DNA of 64,000 bases from positions 57,285,519-57,349,518 of the forward strand of contig CM049306.1 in the NCBI GenBank assembly GCA_026874595.1, given 5' to 3'. Position 1 is the stretch's first letter. Every line of letters starts with the position of its first letter. Shown piece by piece: positions 1-11,590 of the stretch. The notes beneath the pieces are model-generated. The model saw only the letters and a program-made list of their open reading frames with translations, was not told the DNA's origin and ran no database searches. Source of the DNA: Sipunculus nudus (Eukaryota > Annelida > Sipuncula > Golfingiida > Sipunculidae). The position numbers were made by a program, and so were the translations under genes.

Positions 1-237
1 TTTTAACATTTTTTCGTGTGTTTCGATAAAAAAGTCATTTGATCAGGTAAAAGCATGAAAATAACAGATTTTTTTCCAAAACAGGTAAAAGCACTACATA
101 AGAAAGGAAATCTTATTTAAAAAAAAACGTATAATTTTATCTTCTTGAAAGATGAAAATTAAAATAAATTTTTTTTGCGGGGGTTAAAATTGACGTGGGC
201 GGAACCTGAGAACCATACCTTTTATTTTTTGGCCATA
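1..237 (+). mobile_element. MITE family copy 1 (left end outside window)
   Basis: This is the right-hand portion of a short non-coding inverted-repeat element. It shares with three other copies the internal blocks TTTCGATAAAAAAGTCAT, AACAGGTAAAAGCACTACAT and TATCTTCTTGAAAGATGAAA. It then has a G-run and the terminal block GCGG..CCTGAGAACCATACC followed by TTTTTTGGCC. The left terminal repeat would lie upstream of base 1. It has no coding capacity, so a transposase must be supplied in trans. The family is not named because I cannot search a repeat library. Confidence 0.8.
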
Positions 238-1090
238 CATTTATTTTTAAGCTACATTGATCCAAGGTTTAAAGTCTGACGATTTATATATGACATATGT
301 TTATAAAGTTACACTAACCAGGCACATCAGTCGAAAAATAAAGGAGTTCATCGTGGTGAGCTTTGGGTCATATGGATGAAGTTGTGATATTTCCTAAGAG
401 ATATAGGTTGAACCTTATTATATATATTGTGAATTATATTCCCTTAATTCCTCATATATATAGCAGCTGAGCAATATGTTTACCGGCCAGTAATTTTGAA
501 AATGTTTTGATTTGATAATAAGCTAAATTTCCTCAAATAAAGGACTCTCTTTTCAACATTTTATCTTACGCATTGCAATTTAAATAAAATTAGCTTTGGC
601 AGCTAACTGACAAGGCCATATAAATAAAATATTACTGAAAATGAAGTACAATTTAATTCATTCTGGGAAATTATGGAATATTTCTGATTTGATTAGCATC
701 TCTATACCGTTAGAGATCAAGATTGACATTTGTTCTTATAAGGCTTTGAAGTCCTATATATACAAGTATAGAAGGTAAAATTTTATCATCATACCGGTAA
801 AAATATAAACATATTATTCCGTGCCTGTGGGATTTCAAATCCAATAGATTTTTACCTCTATATTATCATACAGTTAAAATATTTTTTAACAGCTGATCAC
901 CAAAACCAAATGTAAACATTTTGTTATACCACACTTTCACATTAGGGGTTTGCGGGCAAAAATTGTTCCGATTTTATTTAAAACAACCAGTTAGAAATTA
1001 CTAACACATCTTCAATACGCTTCTTATGCAAATAAATAGGTTTCTTCGTTTTTTATTACATTTATAGATGTTATTTCACGTATCCGACCA
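238..1090. other. AT-rich intergenic DNA, nothing recognised
   Basis: The stretch is AT-rich and non-repetitive, with scattered TATATA tracts. I see no open frame, RNA gene or clear mobile element. Confidence 0.6.
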
Positions 1091-2290
1091 ACTATTATAA
1101 GGGCTGTGTTTGCCAGAGTTTACACTTTCTCTGTTGTGGTAAGAAGATGGTAGTTTCTCAGGCTGTGAGTGACCCCCTGTTGACCTGGATGTTAGAAACA
1201 AAGCCCTGCCTACGGACGGGTTTCTTCAATTTTCTGCCTACTGGCCTGCATCCGCTCAGCAGATTGAAACTGTAAATTTCAATCCTGGTCTTTGGGGACA
1301 GGTCTTGTGTATTGGAAGCGATACTGCGTCTCTGACTTGATGAATGGCCGCGCCCGTGGAGACATGTAACCCACCGCTCAAAAATGAAACTTTGCCATTA
1401 ATTTTCTAATTGACAGGTCACTTGCTTTGAGTGAGTCGAACATCAACGCCGGGCATCAACAGACGACCCCACCTAATGGGACCCCGGCTAAACTTCCCGG
1501 CCGAGACCGCCGGATGATCAATTGAAGACCATCTTCTCCATTTTCCGCACGAGCGAGGAAATGCGACCCATTCAGTCCAGAAAGCGGTGCATTTGCTGTT
1601 AACGACGGTTGTCTACATTGGCAATCTGACCCCCGGTGAAAGAAGACTCATTCTAGCGCGGCGACACCCGTGTTTACGCCACAATATCATGCTTTTAAGA
1701 AATAAACCTTGCCACCACCAAGTTCCTCGGTGTCGTCTCGCTGATTATAAGTAACAATACCACTTCATGTCACCGAGTAAACTGCTGCATTTCGTATATT
1801 AATGCGGCCACTCTGGGCATGGTCGTCAACAGTACTTTTCACACTCTGTTACATAGATGTGCCCCCGGATCATCGGAGCTGACACAGTGTATGTTCTCTA
1901 CATAATGGGGACGTGTAAAGGCGGCAGAGACAATGGGAGGGCTCAAGATATTTCCCTTGTTTGGTAACTTCCCGGGGGCATACTGAAAGCACGTCGGGTG
2001 CGGCGACAAACAATACATATAATCTAGATTCTGTTCCATTTGACTCGTTTAAGTATAAAGGCAGTCTGTGTGGATGGAAACTTTCTGAACTTTTTTCATA
2101 ATAAGTTAAAGGAAGTTCCAGCTTCATACAATATAGTAGATTGGCTAATCCGGGAAGATTAAACGCAGATTAGCTTTGTGGCATTTGCCATCAACGTTCA
2201 AAGCACACATCGCACTCAGTTTTTTGACGAACCAACCTTTAAGGCCTCTCTGCGTCATTTTGTTTTTAAAGAGTAATTAAGTCATCCCGC
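1091..2290. promoter_or_regulatory. GC-richer non-coding island A (candidate enhancer)
   Basis: Base composition shifts to near-balanced GC without microsatellites, in contrast to both flanks. Directly visible motifs are CCATTAATT at 1395-1403, next to CTAATTGACAGGTCA at 1406-1420 (homeodomain core, TALE TGACAG and nuclear-receptor AGGTCA overlapping), and GATGATCAATTGAAG near 1514. The short open frames on the minus strand at 1839-2127 share no recognisable domain and look incidental. A regulatory role is inferred from composition and motif density only. Cross-species conservation would be the test. Confidence 0.4.
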
Positions 2291-3393
2291 TTAGAGTCCC
2301 TAAGATCCAATAAACAATTATTGACGTTGTACAGGACAAAAGGCTTTCTGTGCCGTTCAGTTTCAGTTAAAGCAATATAGGCCTGCTGGCAAACAGCTTG
2401 CAGTCCTTTAAATCAAACAGAATATTAGCTCTAGAGGCTAAATATTGAAGATCCTTATAATTTCAGTCACCAATGACAAGCGATCTCTATATAACTATCT
2501 ATATAGACGCATCAGATATTAACTTTCATTGGAATTTGCATGCCATGAAAAATTAGTTTGAAATTACCTCAAATATTTAGTTCGGTAGTTGGTGATCTTT
2601 TTGATTAAGTGGCATTCAGCTTGATATTTCATATATTCCATATATTCCATTATTTAACGAAATGGTAAAAATTATACGGAGAACTTTATTATATATCCAT
2701 TTGAAACATTTGTAACATGTATAAACGTATTCCATGTGTTCCATGTATATATAAACTAAACAGTTAGTCGTTGTGTATATGGTTTCAAAATGTTACATTT
2801 GAGTATGCGATGTTAAAACAAAAAGTTGATGTAGAGGGACTTTTATGTTTAAAACTCTCTTTTTGTGTATTAAGAAATCTATCTTTATAAATAATTAACC
2901 AATCATAATATAAGTTGATGTGTATATACAGCAGAACCACTCTGTTGGAACATTCTCTTTAATAGCATATACCGGTGCTGCAAGCTCGTATATATACATT
3001 CATTGATTCATACCGGGCATGTAAGCCCATGCCTAACCATGCATGCACAGTTGGGATACAAATTTCAGGAAACTTTCCTAAGCCGCAATATTCCATAATA
3101 CTGTGCGTACAAATAAGGCCACCGTGCACCGTTTATATAGAACACGAGTTCATTTAATCTTCTACATGATCCTGTCAGGAGTCCTCTCTTCGAAGTGTCC
3201 AGATATAAAAAGCGTTTCTTATCCATTAGCCTATATATGTATACGGCATGCGGCTTTAGGGGGTCAGTACTATAACCTCCAGGCCAAGAAAGTTTGCATG
3301 GACATATAATCCTCTCACAGCACGTATTAGTCTGAATATAATATTGTGGCATATTCAAGCGGTGCATTCACAACTGTCATTTCACAACTCAGT
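2291..3393. other. AT-rich intergenic DNA
   Basis: Unique-looking AT-rich sequence with a short tandem TTCCATATATTCCATATA motif near 2630-2650. The small open frames at 2975-3367 occur on both strands over the same bases, have no recognisable motifs and are treated as chance. Confidence 0.55.
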
Positions 3394-3643
3394 CACTCAA
3401 GCACCGCCCGCGTCAATATTAACCCCCCGCGCATAAAAAAATTTTATTTTGATTTTTATCTTTCAAGAAGATAAATAATACAATTTATGTAGTGCTTTAA
3501 CCTGTTTGCAAAAATATGTTATTTCCTTGCTTTTCCCTGATCCTATGACATTTTTATCGAAACATACAAAAAAGGTCAAACATAAAATACCGCCCGCACT
3601 GATTTCTGAAAAAAAAGTTCTTGAGAACCACACCTTGGCCTTA
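3394..3643 (-). mobile_element. MITE family copy 2 (reverse orientation)
   Basis: Reverse-complement copy of the MITE seen at 6877 and 14983. Its element-left end reads TAAGGCCAAGGTGTGGTTCT on the minus strand. The other end is CAAGCACCGCCCGCGTCAAT on the plus strand, followed by a C-run. The internal GTTTCGATAAAAATGTCAT and AACAGGTTAAAGCACTACAT blocks are present on the minus strand. The outer part of one terminal repeat is degraded, because CTGAGAACCATACC is replaced by unrelated bases. Confidence 0.8.
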
Positions 3644-4164
3644 TATCAGGGATTTATTCATAAACTAGCAATGTATTTATGTGACAGTGATACGTCATTT
3701 TGCTGATATACAGATGTGTTAGTTTCAGCGGATTCGGGTATAATTTTATTAAAGCAAGAACGACAAATCTTCCATGCACAAGGCTTATCCCTGTAATCTT
3801 AAGATTTTTATAAACCGTGTTCCGTGCTGGAAACATTGTTTGCCAGTCAATCAAACGGCATATACTACAAGGTTTAATCCGTTGGACAAAACCATTCGGT
3901 CTAGCATGCAGGATCGTTTAAATATTTTCAGGTAACTGCGGTTGTTCCATACTAAATCTAATATATCAGGTATTATGTTTTAAGGTTTATATTTATTCAA
4001 GAGTAATACCTCTGCATATAAAACGTGCACGCCTGGTGAACTGCCATATGGGACGGGATTTCCGGTAGGCCACTGACCTTAACTGTAGCCACCAAACGTG
4101 ACTATAAAATGATAGATATATTTGGGAGTACATTTTATAGGCACCACCCCATGTATGTGTTGGA
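3644..4164. other. Intergenic, nothing recognised
   Basis: Non-repetitive sequence of intermediate base composition. No convincing coding frame or structured element was seen. Confidence 0.5.
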
Positions 4165-4312
4165 GCCCGTTTGCGGATCTGGCCCATCTGCCGATGGGCT
4201 TGGCCCATATGAGGATCCGTTATTGGGCTGCCCATCTGCAGATGGGCAGCCCAATAACGGATTTGATACCATGCACTTTCTGGCCCGTCTGCAGATGGGC
4301 TTGGCCCAATAA
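4165..4312. repeat. Palindrome-rich cluster with GCCCATCTGCAGATGGGC units
   Basis: At least three related hairpin-forming units built on GCCCATCTGCMGATGGGC lie within 150 bp. The two outer ones are direct repeats of the form CTGGCCCRTCTGCMGATGGGC followed by TTGGCCCA. The middle one is part of a perfect 48-bp palindrome (4215-4262). Both strands therefore read almost the same protein here, so the overlapping small open frames are artefacts of symmetry. The origin could be a foldback-type element or cruciform-mediated duplication. Confidence 0.85.
4215..4262. repeat. Perfect 48-bp inverted repeat with no spacer
   Basis: Two 24-base arms are exact reverse complements around the central CTGCAG. 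The left arm starts ATCCGTTATTGGGCTG and the right arm ends CAGCCCAATAACGGAT. There is no loop, so extrusion would give a fully paired cruciform. Confidence 0.95.
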
Positions 4313-6589
4313 CCAATTTTAGTTTTTGTTAGTAATACGTTATTTTTTTATTATCTTGATGACTTTTGTACTCAGACAAACATTTCTCAGAACTTAAATG
4401 TGCATGTTAATTGAAACATAAATCACTATCACAGCCTTACATTAATAATTTTATCATCAAAATTACATAGATGTGCATAGAAAACTACATCGATGTGCAT
4501 GCAGTGTTACAATACCCTATTGAATAAGTTTTAACACACAATTCTTAATTAGTCTACATTGCATTCGTGTGGTGTTAAGAGTCTAATGAGGTTCACTTTT
4601 ACCAAAGAATAATTATAGCTGTTGCGAAAAAATCTCATTTACATTACCACATAGATGCGACTTCCACGGTACATACAATTTACTAAAGAGAAATTATATG
4701 TGGTACAATTCAGTTTCTCATATTCATTTTTAATATCCACATATGTATCAAGGTTACCACATACATTCTGACAAAAGAATAGTGTAATATATGTAGCAAA
4801 CACTCTCTCATGAGTTATTTGATCTCAGAGTCAATCACAATCATGCACTTTCACCACAATAACACATCTTGTTACAGTTTCTTTTGGGGAGGTGTGTTAT
4901 TGATAAGCTCTCTACTTAGCATTCGTACAGAATTGTTGGCATTCTGGTGATGAGAGCAGCAGGGAAGTCGGACAGTACTCCTTTTTTCAGGTTATTTCAG
5001 AGATGATGCCGAGGTTAAATGTAGTTTTGGCTGCAGGGGTCATTGCCGAGAGTAGAGTCTTTGCAAAGGCCAGGGCAAAAACGCCACAAAATAGATTTAA
5101 ACAAAACGATAGGGTTATGTTTTACATATCTTTCACAGTTTCACAGTAAAGTTTATTTTATTTTAATATATAACAATTTATTAGATACAACCGATAAATA
5201 AATAGATCTCTGAAACAAGCAATCATCACGATGTTTAATATATAAATATGTTGTAATATATACAATATAAATATAAATATAAATATAAAATTTAAATGGT
5301 GACAAGACTCCTTATAAACCATTTTGGATAAATATAATTATACTTTATACTAAGAAGATAAATAATGAAGAGATAAAATTTATACGATAAAACTAGTATT
5401 CGTAGTTAATACTTGCATATTAATAATTTCGGTCTTTGTGGGATACTGTTATCGAATAAAATTTTAGCTCAGCTTACTAGGAACTATCCTAAACTTATTT
5501 ATAGACCCTGTTTGGATTCGGGACAATAAAGATATATGTAAAGTAAATTTATATTATATAAATTGAATAAATTATGATAATACGGTGGTTTAAATGGCAC
5601 TCTTTTTTGATAGGGTTGTACCTTTTTGTCTATAAGGCCATATACTATTTCATGTCATATTACCGAGTGTACTTTCATTTGTACGTATAGAGGCGGTAGC
5701 GGAGGCATGTGCTCTGTGAGTGCTTTCTAGTTAATTGGTTGTCACTAACACTATAATAATACTTAATGGTAAACGCATTTAGGTATGACCAATTCACCAG
5801 CTTAATATCGGATACACCTTACATGATAAAAGTAGCAGTAACATGGGCAAAGGTTTTTCGATATCCTGCATAGTCCACCTCCCTCTCGTGGATGTTCTTG
5901 GCCACGTAAAACAGACTATCAAAAAGGACTACCCGTAAATACTTGCTGACCTCTTCTCCGAGCTTGGCTTTAGAGGGAATAACAAGTGTAACAAGAATAA
6001 CGCGCTATACATTTACATCCTATAACTGCTTCTGTCATGGCGGTTATGAGCTGAACAACCCGTGTCTTCTTAGACCAAAATACCCAATAACTAAAATAAA
6101 ATGCACTTACAGTTGCCAATATGCTGCAGTTGTATTGAAAATAAGATACTTTTGCCATGGTGAAGAAGTTTTAATGTCACCCGATCCATTCAAACTGAAA
6201 ATAAAACTGCCTTTTCCGGAAAATACCATCGTATATATATATATCGTGATCAAATATACCACTTATCTCTATATATTGGGAGGCGACGAAACAGTCATCC
6301 GTTATATAACAGTGCAAGATGTTTCGTCGCATGCAGGCGTCTACTGACCTTGGCGAAAAAGAGGAAGGTGTTATGTTTGTGCCGTGTTGGCTGAGCCTTT
6401 AAAACTGTTACAGAATTCATGAAATGTATAAATTTTGTCATTAAAATGTTTTCTAAACTGTGATGTATAGAACAAAATAATAACATTTTACATACCAACT
6501 TTGCACGACATCGGGAAGTAAAATATAAGTAACAATAATAGCAAAAGCATGTGTGAGCTATGACTTAAAAATGAACATGATAATCTGGG
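4313..6589. other. AT-rich intergenic DNA
   Basis: Mostly AT-rich and unremarkable. A small GC-richer patch at about 4920-5100 contains TCTTTGCAAAGGCCAGGG, an HNF4/TCF-like string. A short repeated motif ACATMGATGTGCAT occurs at about 4466 and 4488. The 134-codon open frame at 5943-6347 has no recognisable domain and a low-complexity TATATA segment, so I do not call it a gene. Confidence 0.5.
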
Positions 6590-6745
6590 ATTTTTATTTC
6601 CAATTGACTCGGACTCGAGTTTTGACTAGTGTTCCAAATGACTTTGATTCGAAGGTGGTGAATTTGGACTCGAATCTCAAGGACTCGAAATTGGACTTGG
6701 ACTCGACTTGCCTGGACTCGGACTTGCATCCGGACTCGGATGATG
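6590..6745. repeat. Degenerate GGACTCG / GGACTTG repeat
   Basis: About a dozen loosely spaced repeats of the form GGACTCGNNNT give Ser/Glu/Lys-rich readings in several frames. A related stretch (TTGGACTCGATATTAATGAC, GAGTCGATTCG) occurs at about 7635-7730, on the far side of MITE copy 3. GACTCG-rich tracts like this are common in non-autonomous DNA elements of invertebrates, so both pieces may be parts of one older element. Confidence 0.5.
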
Positions 6746-6876
6746 TGTCGACTATATCACTGGTTCTGAATGTCAATGAAGTGACATATTTTACAGGTTT
6801 AAGCACATTTATTTAACTGTCTGCTTTTTTCCCGCTTCCTGACGGCAACTGGGGTTTATGAAATAAAGCCAGTAAA

Positions 6877-7159
6877 TTAGGCAAAAAAAGGTATTGTTCT
6901 CAGGCACTTTCTTCAGAGAATAGTGCGGGCGAGCGATTTTTTATTTGTTACTTTTTTTGTATGTTTCGACAAAAATGTCATATGATCAGGGAGAAGTATT
7001 TTTTTGCTAAACAGGTAAAAACACTACATAACAAAGGAAATTTTATCAAAATGTTTTTCTTCTTGAAAGATTAAATTAAAAAATGATGCCGGGGGTAGGG
7101 GGGAGTTAACATTGACTCGGAGGTGCCTGAGAACAGAACCATACCTCTTTTTGGCCTTA
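6877..7159 (+). mobile_element. MITE family copy 3 (both ends present)
   Basis: This copy shows both terminal inverted repeats. The left end reads TAGGCAAAAAAAGGTATTGT then TCTCAGGCAC. The right end reads GTGCCTGAGAACAG, AACCATACCT and CTTTTTGGCCTTA. It is about 283 bp with no open frame. The left subterminal AGTGCGGGCG matches copies 2 and 4. The outermost bases are next to TA on both sides, which would fit a TA-target element, but the exact target duplication is not certain. Confidence 0.85.
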
Positions 7160-9170
7160 GATTTTTTTTAAATAGGACTTACGTTCTTTCTAAGCCCCGT
7201 TCCCAATTTCACGAATTTGACGCCGAATCGCCACGATTTTGAATGTGTGGTGTTTCATGGTCGATCGGCCTGTCGAGTGAAATAAAGCCATTAGGAGGAC
7301 GATGTTGTATGAGAGGAGAACGACGCCAGTACGACATGGTATACGACAGTGACATACGATATATATATGACACAAAATGTTCACAACTACGTTACAAACT
7401 CATATAAACTGCATGGTACGATATCTCCACGATTTTCCACGACTATAATGCTATACGACTTGCGGACGACACCCATAGGAACATTCAATCCTGCTACGCC
7501 GTTTATCTTGCATCTCGCTCTGCAACCAAGAATTATTGTTAGAGCTACCCTGTAGGAGGAAAGCTCTGATGCTGGCCGTATCTTTCCTGATCCTGAAAGA
7601 GCAGTGAGATATTCTGAATGCGTAATATCCAGAAATTAAGGTGCATGGGCTTGAGTCGAAACTTGAACTACTGAATACTTTTTCCAGAATTGGACTCGAT
7701 ATTAATGACTGGGATTTTGAGTCGATTCGGCGTCCGGCTATGAATATCTCAAGTCCATTAATAAAAAAGAAAATGATGTCGATATGTACGACAAGTTATC
7801 AGAATACAACACAAAGTTATAAATGAGTAATACACTCGGTGATTTATATTAATGGATTGTCAGATAGATATATGTGATATGTATAATTATCATACGATAA
7901 TATCAAAAATATCAAAGAACATATATTAGTGGAAGGAAACTATAAGACTATTACTAATTCTTTTTATGGTGGCAAATATGACTTCAACTCCTTAAATCCA
8001 GACAGAAGACCTGCCTAAACCAGATGTAAAATATATGTTTTCTCAAAATATTGGTTAAAATATCAATTTGATCTGCCATCAATTTAATATATGAAAATTC
8101 TTTTAATATTTATTTATCTATTTATTTAACCACAACAATGCTAGCTTGAGAACATCTCGGAGACTTAGTGTTATTCACGCATAATAGAAAACTAATACAC
8201 ACTTTCTATGACATTGTCCAGCTTCTTCAAATTATTGTGAATGGTTCAAATACATGTATATAGTTGGAACCAATATTCACAAAGCACATCTTCCTTTAAA
8301 ACAAATATAAAACAAATGACTGATTGTACGACGGTCGGCTTAGGGCTCGAACATATACGCTTGAATTTCTGGAAGCCCACTCGATCGGACCAGAAGAGTG
8401 TATCACCTCCAGCGTTGATATCCATGTTCGTTTGATTCGTCTGACGTTTTATGATCGTGTCTCTTTCTTGAAAGGTTCTTGCATGTTGTAGTCGTAAAGT
8501 AGTCTTGTTGTAGTCGTGTCAAGTCGTGGTCATTCGTGTCACTGTTTCAAATAAAGAATGACCACGACTTTTGAGGAATTTTTCAAGACATGCTAAGAAA
8601 CTGTAACGAATTCGCTACGATTTGGGACGGCAAAGCTTAAAATTTGAACATTTCAAAAACAGTGGCTAGAAACATTTATACGAACATTGCCGAATTTTCA
8701 AGAAAACATCTACACCCCGACCTCCACGACTTATTATGCATGGTCGCAGTTCGTGGTGAATCAGCGCCAAACTTGTAGAAATAGGAAGGGGGCTTTCTCT
8801 TCACAATCAGATTATTCGTTTTGGATCTGATATCTTTCCGTGACTGCATGCATGGCTTTACCATTTCATTAAGTTCTGGACTCTGCAGAAAACAGTGTAT
8901 ATACTATTATGAACCCTTAAATACACACTTTTGTTAAGCTCGTATACTACTTTGTGGTCTGTGTATGACATTTGTTTCTATTTGTGGGTGCAGTAGAGAC
9001 TGGGGGGCCCTTCTTCTGCAAATTGATATAGATGATTATCTTACCTCATCTGGGGCTTAGTCGTAACTTTTAGTTTTATCTTCTTTAGTTTCAGATAAAT
9101 AAATAACATCATCAGTTTTTAAGGAACAATGTGTAATGTGTTTAATGTGTAAGTTCTTATGTTAAGTTTC
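7160..9170. other. Intergenic, includes an old unclassified repeat and a hairpin
   Basis: A recurring CACGATTTT/CCACGACT/GTCGTG vocabulary at 7230-7470 and 8310-8730 suggests remnants of an old element. Bases 8522-8535 and 8556-8569 form a 14-bp inverted repeat (AGTCGTGGTCATTC) with a 20-base loop. No domain-bearing open frame is visible. Confidence 0.4.
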
Positions 9171-9247
9171 GTAGAAGAAGAAGATACTAAGAGAAGAAGA
9201 AGAAGATGATGATTATGATGATGATGATGATTATGAAGAAGAAGAAT
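9171..9247. repeat. GAA/GAT purine-rich microsatellite
   Basis: Interrupted runs of GAA, then GATGAT, then GAAGAAGAA. Confidence 0.9.
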
Positions 9248-9390
9248 CGATGAAATATATCCTAAAAACTGGAAAGTATAGATATTCAGGACCAAAAAGA
9301 AAAAGCACATGCATTTATGTATACTTTATCAAATGTTTTTAATACAATTTTAAATTATGTAAAGCAAGTCCTGTATATAAATTATTATTT

Positions 9391-9468
9391 ATATGCAAGC
9401 GCTCCATGATTCAGTGTTAAAATGCATATATATGCAAGCGCTCCATGATTCCGTGTTAAAATGTATAA
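9391..9468. repeat. Two-copy 39-bp tandem duplication
   Basis: The unit beginning ATATGCAAGCGCTCCATGAT is present twice in a row at 9391 and 9430, with one or two substitutions between copies. This indicates a recent local duplication. Confidence 0.9.
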
Positions 9469-10661
9469 TAAAATATTGTGTATCCCTCAATTTCAAACTT
9501 CTTCTGAAACTTATTTATCCGTATATGGCCTGGAGCGATAAATCGATTTTATGTCGATACAATGCTTGATATGTTTATATATCGTATCATACAACGAGGA
9601 GACATAATTTATACTTAATATTGAAACTGAATGAATCATCAAAATAAATATTTTGATCAAATATAGACTAATCTTAATGGTTTATGATTCGAGTGTATAA
9701 TATATTTCATACTGTCAATAAACAGTTTAACAACTTGATCGGCAGGACTATTCACGGTATAACAAATGACGCACGAGGAGACAATAATCATAATATGTCA
9801 TCAGTACCAACTGTATTGCAATATACATGTATTCGTTTTAGCTGATTGAACTAAAAAATTAACATCAAGTTACTCATGCCAAGGAACCAACGTTCTGCTT
9901 TATATGCCTGGACCATCTTACCTGTTCGATCAAGTGAATCAATGAAATGTTCTGGTACAAACATATAACTGATAGATATAACTGATAAACAATTTTTTTC
10001 ACAGAAGACAGAGTTTGTATATCATAAAAAGTAAAAAAAAAGTATAGAGTGAATAGAACATTATGGATCTTGACACTGACAGGCATGACGTGTCAAATTA
10101 TGGGATATCATCTGCATATACCTTCAAGGACATTTTGCCAATTTTGTACAAAGTTAATTTGTACAGAAATATATACGTATGGTTGAATACTATTTTATAT
10201 ATATATGTATATATGATTGCTCAGTTAATAGGAGCTAATACTGTGCCATGACTTGCACAAATAATTAACTTTTTGTGATTAAAAAAAAATGACCATTCAA
10301 CATGACAAAAATGAAGAAAAGGTTTTGAATGGCACCACAGTATATGGTGTCACTAAATAGATAAAGCTAAATATAGGATCACCATGCACCGTCTTTTCAT
10401 GTTAATCAGTGCATGGATTGTTTAGACTCTGATGCTCTTGTAAGAATTTGTAATCAAACTTGACCAATTTTTGTGAAATTGTGGACTGTTATTGAAGATT
10501 TCTCAATAATATTAAAATGTTGTATTCAGAGATCTACATCTCTTATTAATGGACATAATATCAATTTGATGGTCAAATGCAAACTGACTGCCTTGCTAAC
10601 AGTCTCTGCCATGCCTTCTGTATATCTTGCAGCCTCATATAAAGCATCATATTAAACATGC

Positions 10662-10665
<4 letters not shown>
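9469..10665. other. AT-rich intergenic DNA
   Basis: AT-rich, with no convincing gene. A hairpin-like GATAAATCGATTTTATGTCG lies near 9537-9556. Otherwise nothing is recognised. Confidence 0.5.

Positions 10666-10714
<49 letters not shown>
10666..10714. repeat. (TA)n microsatellite
   Basis: Uninterrupted TA dinucleotide run. The Tyr-Ile open frames across it are artefacts. Confidence 0.98.
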
Positions 10715-10718
<4 letters not shown>

Positions 10719-10974
10719 TGCTTAGGTATTTTGCTGTATATGAGGCTAATAAATGACATATTATGCACATGAATTTTTGTGCAACAGCCTTTATAATTTA
10801 GAAGAGCATGACTTTCATTGTACTCAAAAGTACGTTTTCGCCCTGTAGCTCGCAGAATATAGGTCATTTGAAACAATTTAATTTTTTTTTTGTTTCGAAG
10901 GAGAATTTGTTAAGACTTTTCGGACGGCCAGAAGGTCCGACGGATGGATTCAGGGACAAAGAGTCAAAGAACTA

Positions 10975-11223
10975 TTAATTGCAATATAAGCCACTATGAG
11001 TGAAAGTGAATTTTAACTGGCAGGCACCTCGAGGGAAAAGTAGCGGTAACAACTCTTTTAAATTGTAATTTATATAAGTAAGGATTATATAATTTTTTTT
11101 TCTGCATGATATCACCCAATACGTGTCTATATAGTTTCCTCCAGATTCATGAGACAGTTCATCAAATATTTTGGAACAAACAGACACATGTATACACACA
11201 AGGAGGAGGGCGATGACACCCAT
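10975..11223 (-). CDS. Candidate first exon of a small secreted protein (speculative)
   Basis: On the minus strand a TATA-like CTATATATAGG (11314-11324) is followed, about 90 bp on, by an ATG at 11223 in good initiation context (G at -3, G at +4). The frame opens with MGVIALLLVCIHVSVC, a hydrophobic segment resembling a signal peptide, then SKIFDELSHESGG and NYIDTYW. A possible splice donor (TGG|GTGATA) would end the exon in phase 0 at 11116 after 36 codons. Unspliced, the frame runs 82 codons to a stop at 10975, and its last part is low complexity and not protein-like. I do not recognise a family and see no downstream exon. Its position beside a SINE fragment is a warning that this may be chance. 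Confidence 0.22.
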   Translation of the reverse strand: MGVIALLLVCIHVSVCSKIFDELSHESGGNYIDTYWVISCRKKNYIILTYINYNLKELLPLLFPRGACQLKFTFTHSGLYCN

Positions 11224-11313
11224 TGCAGACGCTAGGATCTTCTCGTTCAGCAGACGTACAGCAGACGGCGTAAAATGTATACACCCGACTGAAAAGTTCA
11301 CGGTACCATGCTA

Positions 11314-11324
11314 CCTATATATAG
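11314..11324 (-). promoter_or_regulatory. TATA-like box upstream of the 11.2-kb candidate exon
   Basis: The minus strand reads CTATATATAGG. Transcription would be expected to start about 30 bases further on, near 11285, which places the 11223 ATG as the first one in the transcript. TATATA strings are frequent in this AT-rich window, so support is modest. Confidence 0.25.
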
Positions 11325-11426
11325 TCCAGGAATTTACTTGTGCTTCAATTCCAAACACGGATGCTGGGATTTCTCATCACGCGGACTGAAACTAGCATAT
11401 ATAGATTCAAATGTGTGAACAAATTT

Positions 11427-11590
11427 TGGAGGAAACTGGAGAACCCGGAGAAAGCCACCGACCCTGGACAGGCCACTGTATACAACCAACTCTCACAGCC
11501 ACGAATGGGGTTGAACCCGGGTCATGCACTATATAGGGGAGAAAGCATAGCGATTTGCTCCTCTACTCTCCGCGACTCGGCTAAATAAAC
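11427..11590 (-). mobile_element. tRNA-derived SINE fragment
   Basis: On the minus strand a polymerase III B-box-like GGGTTCAACCCC (11507-11518) lies inside a tRNA-like head that starts near 11590 (GAGTCGCGGAGAGTAGAGG). It is followed about 60 bp on by CTTTCTCCGGGTTCTCCAGT then TTCCTCC. That block resembles the conserved central domain seen in several animal SINE families. The A box is degenerate. The subfamily and exact end are undetermined. Confidence 0.5.
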
